A stretch of DNA of 5,794 nucleotides. It comes from Halanaerobiaceae bacterium. Lineage in GTDB: Bacteria > Bacillota > Halanaerobiia > Halanaerobiales > DTU029. The number at the start of each line of letters is the position of its first letter. Position 1 is the first letter of the stretch. A model generated the notes under the pieces. It saw only the letters and a list, made by a program, of their open reading frames with translations. It had not been told where the DNA came from and searched no databases. Shown here piece by piece: positions 1-2,857 of this stretch. A program made the translations under genes and the position numbers. The DNA is taken from NCBI GenBank assembly GCA_012521855.1, contig JAAYLO010000249.1, forward strand, positions 1-5,794. Reading direction: 5' to 3'.

Positions 1-171
1 CTTTCTGACCTGCAGGTCTTCCATCTCCAGGATGTCAAAGGGTGTGGCATTTTCAATATCAGCTTTATATTTATCAATAAATTCCCTGTCCTTTTTACCT
101 TCCATCATCCCCAGGGAAAACTCCAGCAGGCCTCTTATTCTTTTTTCCCGGTTATTAATAAATTCAGACAT
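1..171 (-). CDS. DUF438-family protein, N-terminal fragment (runs off left edge)
   Basis: The first 57 codons are open from an ATG at 169-171 to the window edge. The translation begins MSEFINNREKR and contains a TPFDILEMED segment. Both resemble the start of DUF438 proteins, which typically open with an 'INNRE-R' helix and have a 'P-DI--ME' motif about 40 residues later. In that family the DUF438 domain is usually followed by a hemerythrin-like metal-binding domain and often a PAS domain, suggesting cytoplasmic oxygen, redox or ligand sensing, but those parts lie outside the window. The start is supported by GGAGGT four bases upstream and by a sigma-A-like promoter about 65 bases upstream. 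It appears to be transcribed separately from the mrp gene behind it. Family assignment is from recall of the family pattern, on only 57 residues. Confidence 0.7.
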   Translation of the reverse strand, partial: MSEFINNREKRIRGLLEFSLGMMEGKKDREFIDKYKADIENATPFDILEMEDLQVRK

Positions 172-175
172 ATAT

Positions 176-181
176 ACCTCC
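176..181 (-). promoter_or_regulatory. Ribosome binding site of the DUF438-family gene
   Basis: GGAGGT on the minus strand, four bases before the ATG at 169-171. It is a near-perfect Shine-Dalgarno core with a slightly short spacer, and it fixes the start codon. Confidence 0.75.
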
Positions 182-234
182 ATATATAGTGATTTATAGT
201 TCAAATATTTATTATTTTCCCTTTTTTTTATTTT

Positions 235-263
235 ATTATATAATCTATAAATCAAAGAATCAA
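235..263 (-). promoter_or_regulatory. Sigma-A-like promoter of the DUF438-family gene
   Basis: On the minus strand a -35 box TTGATT (258-263) is followed by exactly 17 bases and a perfect -10 box TATAAT (235-240). Transcription would start near 228 and give a leader of roughly 55 bases before the ATG at 171. No operator or riboswitch fold was recognised in this AT-rich leader. A short palindrome AGGCCGGCCT lies just upstream at 270-279; with no proper loop it is not a convincing terminator or operator. Confidence 0.7.
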
Positions 264-301
264 TAATAAAGGCCGGCCTCTTCCTTACAGTATTCCCGGG
301 A

Positions 302-331
302 TAAGAAACTCCACCCTTCTTGAGGCGGAGT
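302..331 (-). terminator. Probable intrinsic terminator of the mrp transcript
   Basis: Read on the minus strand, ACTCCGCC (331-324) pairs with GGTGGAGT (315-308) through eight positions, one of them a G-U wobble, around an 8-base loop. It is followed by a short T-rich stretch, TTCTT (307-303). It lies about 46 bases after the stop of the mrp C-terminal half and before the DUF438 promoter, where a terminator is expected. The wobble is only stable in the minus-strand RNA, which supports this orientation. The T-run is weak, so termination may be partial. Confidence 0.55.
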
Positions 332-377
332 ATCTCCGGATAGTTTTTACTTTAATGTGGCTGGCTTTTTAGAAGGA

Positions 378-899
378 TCAAATTTTTTTCTTCTCGATTA
401 TCTTTACTGCAATTTTTAGATAGATTTTTGCAATATCACTTTCAGGCTCTGTGAATAACAGAGACTGGCCCTGATCACTGGATGCACGTAGTTTTGATAA
501 AAGAGGCAGTTCAGCCAGAAGTTCTGTGCCCAGTTTTTCTGCCAATTCTTTTCCTCCACCCTGACCAAATATGTATTCTCTATTTCTACAATTTGAACAC
601 TGGTAATAGGACATGTTTTCAACAATACCCAGAAGATCTATATTCAGTTTTTCTGCCAGTTTGCCTACCCGTCCAGCAACACTTGTTGCAGTAATCTGGG
701 GTGTTGTTACTATCAGTAGTGACGCATGAGGCAGTTTCTGCATAATGTTCAGAGGCATATCTCCAGTTCCAGGAGGAAGATCCAGTAATAAATAATCCAG
801 ATCACCCCATAACACGTCTTCCATAAACTGTTGTAATGCACCAAGGAGTAATGGTGCCCGCCAGATTACAGGGTTATCCTCTTCCACAAAAGAACCCAT
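378..899 (-). CDS. Mrp/ApbC/NBP35-type Fe-S carrier ATPase, C-terminal half (split gene)
   Basis: This 173-residue frame is the continuation of the Mrp-type ATPase whose N-terminal half is at 900-1175, in the same reading frame and separated from it only by a TAA. It opens MGSFVEEDNPVIWR, closely matching the conserved Mrp segment that follows the Walker A' region. It carries the Walker B/switch II motif DLPPGTGD (residues 40-47) and the CxxC motif CSNC (residues 101-104), whose cysteines in this family bridge a [4Fe-4S] cluster between two subunits. The family holds and transfers Fe-S clusters to apo-proteins in the cytoplasm. Alone, this half lacks the P-loop and could not bind ATP normally. 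It might be translated by restart: the ATG follows the stop directly and an AAGG lies eight bases upstream. Whether it is a broken gene, a split gene or a sequencing error cannot be decided here. Confidence 0.85.
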   Translation of the reverse strand: MGSFVEEDNPVIWRAPLLLGALQQFMEDVLWGDLDYLLLDLPPGTGDMPLNIMQKLPHASLLIVTTPQITATSVAGRVGKLAEKLNIDLLGIVENMSYYQCSNCRNREYIFGQGGGKELAEKLGTELLAELPLLSKLRASSDQGQSLLFTEPESDIAKIYLKIAVKIIEKKKI

Positions 900-902
900 T
901 TA
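900..902 (-). other. In-frame TAA interrupting mrp
   Basis: TAA lies in the frame shared by the two mrp halves and is followed directly by ATG (897-899). No base is gained or lost: 378-1175 is an exact multiple of three and the protein homology continues on both sides. Confidence 0.9.
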
Positions 903-1175
903 TATAACCTTGATTCCCTCTCTGGCAGGTGGTATTATCTCCTTTTCGCTCCTGGCAGCAGGCTCTTCAGTTAATCCCAATATCCGCGGGACACTGAACC
1001 CATGAATATCAGCATCTATTATACCGACCTTTTTCCCCATTCTGGCCAGTGCGACAGCCAGATTTACCGTAACAGTAGATTTTCCTACTCCGCCTTTTCC
1101 ACTGGCTACTGCTATTAAACCTTCACTTATACTCCCCTGTTTCAATACTAATTTCTCTTCTTTTACTTCATACAT
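900..1175 (-). CDS. Mrp/ApbC/NBP35-type Fe-S carrier ATPase, N-terminal half (split gene)
   Basis: The 91-residue product has the deviant Walker A motif GKGGVGKST (residues 26-34, with the signature Lys27 of the MinD/Mrp class) and a Walker A' segment IIDADIHG (residues 52-59). This is a SIMIBI-class P-loop ATPase start of the short Mrp type, without the N-terminal MIP18/DUF59 domain found in longer relatives. The frame ends in TAA at 900-902, just after GIKVI; family members usually read GIKVISMG here, so the stop sits where a Ser is expected (TCA to TAA would be one change). Both halves together give about 264 residues, a normal length for short Mrp proteins. The start at 1175 is supported by AGGGAGAT upstream and by a promoter at 1207-1235. 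This half alone lacks switch II and the cluster-binding cysteines. Confidence 0.85.
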   Translation of the reverse strand: MYEVKEEKLVLKQGSISEGLIAVASGKGGVGKSTVTVNLAVALARMGKKVGIIDADIHGFSVPRILGLTEEPAARSEKEIIPPAREGIKVI

Positions 1176-1183
1176 TGAAATCT

Positions 1184-1191
1184 ATCTCCCT
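1184..1191 (-). promoter_or_regulatory. Ribosome binding site of mrp
   Basis: AGGGAGAT on the minus strand, eight bases before the ATG at 1173-1175. It supports this start for the N-terminal mrp half. Confidence 0.6.
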
Positions 1192-1206
1192 TCATTTTAC
1201 ATTCAT

Positions 1207-1235
1207 AGAATAACAGCATTACGGGCATATGTCAA
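1207..1235 (-). promoter_or_regulatory. Sigma-A-like promoter of mrp
   Basis: A perfect -35 box TTGACA (1230-1235, minus strand), 17 bases, then TATTCT (1207-1212) as -10. The start of transcription would fall near 1200, leaving a leader of about 25 bases before the ATG at 1175. The promoter is divergent to the tRNA promoter; the two -35 boxes are 36 bases apart. Confidence 0.7.
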
Positions 1236-1271
1236 TAACTTTTTTTAATTACCGGGAGATAAAAAAAATTC

Positions 1272-1300
1272 TTGACGAATGATTACATCTATGTTATTAT
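1272..1300 (+). promoter_or_regulatory. Promoter of tRNA-Gln
   Basis: TTGACG (1272-1277), 17 bases, TATTAT (1295-1300) on the plus strand. Transcription would start about ten bases before the mature tRNA 5' end at 1319. A second -10-like TATAAT at 1298-1303 overlaps but would give a 20-base spacer, so it is less likely. Confidence 0.65.
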
Positions 1301-1318
1301 AATTTATGCAGCAAGCAC

Positions 1319-1392
1319 TGCCGGATTGTGTAATGGTAGCACACATGACTCTGGATCATGTAGTCCAGGTTCGAACCCTGGTCCGGCAGCCA
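1319..1392 (+). tRNA. tRNA-Gln (anticodon CTG)
   Basis: A complete cloverleaf can be folded by eye. The acceptor stem is TGCCGGA (1319-1325) with TCCGGCA (1382-1388). The anticodon stem is CATGA (1344-1348) with TCATG around the loop CTCTGGA, so the anticodon is CTG at 1351-1353, reading CAG. The T arm is CCAGG/CCTGG around TTCGAAC, the variable loop is four bases, and the 3' CCA is encoded. The weak U1-A72 pair and G73 are typical of bacterial tRNA-Gln and support the identity. It has its own promoter and lies nine bases from the converging end of the response regulator gene. The anticodon does not match any of the nonsense codons found nearby, so it is not a suppressor of them. Confidence 0.95.
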
Positions 1393-1403
1393 TTTTTATT
1401 TTT
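1393..1403 (+). terminator. T-rich stretch ending the tRNA-Gln transcript
   Basis: TTTTTATTTTT directly follows the encoded CCA. With the GC-rich acceptor and T arms in front of it, it may end transcription; no separate hairpin is present. It overlaps the last bases of the converging response regulator gene. Confidence 0.35.
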
Positions 1404-1620
1404 ACATACTGAGCTTCTCTTTGGCATAGGCAATGACCTGTGCCTGATTTTTTAAGCCCAGTTCCTCTTTTATTTTCTCCATATGATATTTAATAGTACG
1501 TTCACTTAAATAAAGATTTCTGCCGATTTCCTGATAAGTATATCCTTTGACTAAAAGCCTGATTACATCCAGCTGTCGTTTTGACAGCTTTTTTTCCTTC
1601 TCTTCTATTGCACTTGAAAG
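1402..1620 (-). pseudogene. LuxR/NarL-type HTH remnant of the response regulator
   Basis: After the in-frame TAA at 1621-1623 the response regulator frame stays open for 72 more codons, to a TAA at 1402-1404. The translation contains LSKRQLDVIRLL and then GYTYQEIGRNLYLSERTIKYH, which is the four-helix LuxR/NarL DNA-binding domain with its recognition-helix pattern 'LSERTIKYH'. It lies at the normal place for the output domain of a NarL/FixJ regulator, and the receiver plus remnant make about 202 residues, a typical full length. It has no start codon of its own except an internal ATG in the last helix, so without readthrough it should not be made. The sequence looks well preserved, implying a recent break or a sequence error. 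Confidence 0.8.
1571..1595 (+). terminator. Terminator-like hairpin, plus strand, inside the HTH remnant
   Basis: AGCTGTC (1571-1577) and GACAGCT (1583-1589) form a perfect 7-base stem around GTTTT, followed by seven T (1589-1595, the first one being the last stem base). On the plus strand this has the form of an intrinsic terminator. It could stop readthrough from tRNA-Gln, about 180 bases upstream, before it becomes antisense to the two-component genes. It also encodes the conserved LSKRQL stretch on the other strand, so it may be chance. Confidence 0.4.
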
Positions 1621-1623
1621 TTA
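1621..1623 (-). other. In-frame TAA interrupting the response regulator
   Basis: TAA separates SPEIKK from LSSAIEEKEKK in one continuous frame. The linker residue is not conserved in the family, so the original codon cannot be named; CAA, AAA or GAA would each need one change. Confidence 0.9.
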
Positions 1624-2010
1624 TTTTTTTATTTCAGGAGAATAGGGCTTATTCCCCCGCTTCACTTCCTTTAAGTTTCTAACCAATTCCTCACCATTTA
1701 TTGTCTTTAATAGATACCCTAAAGCCCCTGCCCGTATGGCATTTATGAGACTGTCTCTTTCTTCAAAACTGGTCAGTACAATTATCTTCACATCATTTAG
1801 TTTTTCCTTGATGATTCTGATTGCCTCTATTCCGTTTATAACAGGCATGGCAATATCCATCAGGATTATATCAGGTTTTTCTTTGAGGGCAAGTTCTACA
1901 GCGGTCTTTCCATCCGTAGCTGTTCCTACTATCTCAAAATCCTTTGAATTCATAAAATTCCTTAATCCTTCTGCATATAGAGGATGATCATCAGCAATCA
2001 AAATCCGCAC
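1621..2010 (-). CDS. NarL/FixJ-type response regulator, receiver domain only (gene cut by in-frame stop)
   Basis: The 129-residue product is a complete CheY-like receiver domain. The acidic pair Asp7-Asp8 is in IADDHP, the phosphate-accepting Asp52 in LMDIAMP, Thr80 in VLTS and Lys102 in LLKT, all at the expected spacing. It would take phosphate from the kinase encoded just upstream. The frame ends in TAA at 1621-1623, in the linker before the HTH, so the product cannot bind DNA as written. The start is GTG at 2008-2010, preceded by AGGGGGG with a six-base spacer. It overlaps the kinase reading frame by 20 bases (1991-2010), a sign of translational coupling. A stand-alone receiver could still act as a phosphate sink, but the preserved HTH downstream makes a broken gene more likely. 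Confidence 0.85.
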   Translation of the reverse strand: MRILIADDHPLYAEGLRNFMNSKDFEIVGTATDGKTAVELALKEKPDIILMDIAMPVINGIEAIRIIKEKLNDVKIIVLTSFEERDSLINAIRAGALGYLLKTINGEELVRNLKEVKRGNKPYSPEIKK

Positions 2011-2188
2011 TATTTTCCCCCCTATCGTTTATTGGAAAACCAACTATAATCTTTGTCCCTCTCCCTGGATATGATTCTATTTTAAAAACTCCTCCTATTA
2101 ATTTAGCCCTTTCATTCATAATATTCAGTCCAAAACCACTTTTACCCGGTGTTGTAATTCCTTTACCATTATCATCAATGATAAGCTC
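1991..2188 (-). pseudogene. C-terminal part of the histidine kinase ATPase domain, after an in-frame TGA
   Basis: The kinase frame continues past the TGA at 2189-2191 for 65 codons to a TGA at 1991-1993. It contains the G1 box IIDDNGKGI, then GFGLNIMNERAKLIGG as G2 region, and ends in a TKIIVGFPI strand, all typical of the HATPase_c domain of HisKA_3 (NarX/DegS-type) kinases. Without this part the kinase cannot bind ATP. There is no start codon near its beginning, so it should not be made separately. Its end overlaps the response regulator start by 20 bases, the usual arrangement of a co-translated kinase-regulator pair. Confidence 0.8.
2017..2023 (-). promoter_or_regulatory. Ribosome binding site of the response regulator
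   Basis: AGGGGGG on the minus strand, six bases before the GTG at 2008-2010, inside the end of the kinase frame. It decides for GTG as start, since the receiver homology begins directly there (MRILIADDHP). Confidence 0.65.
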
Positions 2189-2191
2189 TCA
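2189..2191 (-). other. In-frame TGA interrupting the histidine kinase
   Basis: TGA lies between FFNKKGNM and ELIIDDNG, that is, between the N box and G1 box of the ATPase domain. Homology continues in the same frame. The original residue is not certain (TGG, CGA, AGA, GGA or TTA are each one change away). Confidence 0.88.
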
Positions 2192-2857
2192 CATATTCCC
2201 CTTTTTATTAAAAAATATCCTGACATGATCTGCTTCTGCATATTTTAAGATATTTGTCAGGGCTTCTTTTATGATGTGGATTAACTGGAATTTTTCTTCA
2301 ACATCCAGATTGTGGATAAGAGTCTCTTCTCCTATTATCAGTTCTACATCAAATTTATAGTTTTCTTCAAAAATATTTATCTCATTCTCAAGCAAAAATA
2401 CAAAATCCTTTTTATAATAGCAGTCATTCCTGATATTATAAATGTATTCCCTCATATCTTTATGGGCTTTATTAATAATATCAACTAATCTTTTTAAATA
2501 TTTACGGGCAAGCTCATAGTTCTCTTTTTTCATTTCCTGGCATATAGCCTGGATCTGGATACTGGAAAAACAAAGCATCTGCCCCAGATTATCATGCAAA
2601 TCTCGAACCAGTTTTTCTCTTTCATTCATAATTACCAATTCATGTTTCTGCTTATCTATCTTTTCTCTGGCCAATTTTAAATCAGTTATATCATTAATAA
2701 TCAACACCTGGGCAATCTGCTTCCTCCGATGTTCCTTAATTGGTGAAATATAAATCTCATAATATCGTTTTTTTTCATTAAGTGATAATACTATCTCCAC
2801 TGTTTTTGTCTCTCCTTTTCCTTCTATAAAAATTATCTCCTTCAATATTAGCAGCAC
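2189..2857 (-). pseudogene. Sensor histidine kinase (HisKA_3 type), 5'-truncated and cut by in-frame TGA
   Basis: The frame covers, in order, the last strands of a PAS-like domain (about residues 20-60, with YYEIYISPI and LIINDITDLKLA), a coiled linker, the HisKA_3 dimerisation helix with LVRDLHDNLGQ (phosphate-accepting His88) and the start of the ATPase domain with N box IIKEALTNILKYA (Asn202). This is the cytoplasmic half of a NarL-system sensor kinase. The first half of the PAS domain and any membrane sensor region are missing: directly upstream lies adhesin sequence in another frame, and the kinase frame is closed by a TAA at 2861-2863. The GTG at 2855-2857 is simply the first possible start after that; it has no convincing RBS. 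With the 5' part lost and the G1/G2 boxes behind a stop, it should be inactive. Confidence 0.8.

Noticed and set aside
270..279. Palindrome AGGCCGGCCT upstream of the DUF438 gene as operator or terminator
   Set aside because: It is short, has no loop room for a stable hairpin, and occurs once only; it is also an ordinary restriction-site-like sequence.
1319..1392. tRNA-Gln as a nonsense suppressor explaining the nearby in-frame stops
   Set aside because: The anticodon is CTG and pairs with CAG; it does not match TAA or TGA, and the Mrp site would be expected to carry Ser, not Gln.
1319..1410. tRNA-Gln 3' end as attachment site of an integrated element
   Set aside because: No integrase gene and no repeat of the tRNA 3' end were noticed in the window.
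2189..2191. TGA in the kinase as selenocysteine, or the stops as pyrrolysine codons
   Set aside because: No Sec-type active site belongs at this place in an ATPase domain and no clear insertion hairpin was seen behind it; pyrrolysine uses TAG, while the stops here are TAA and TGA.
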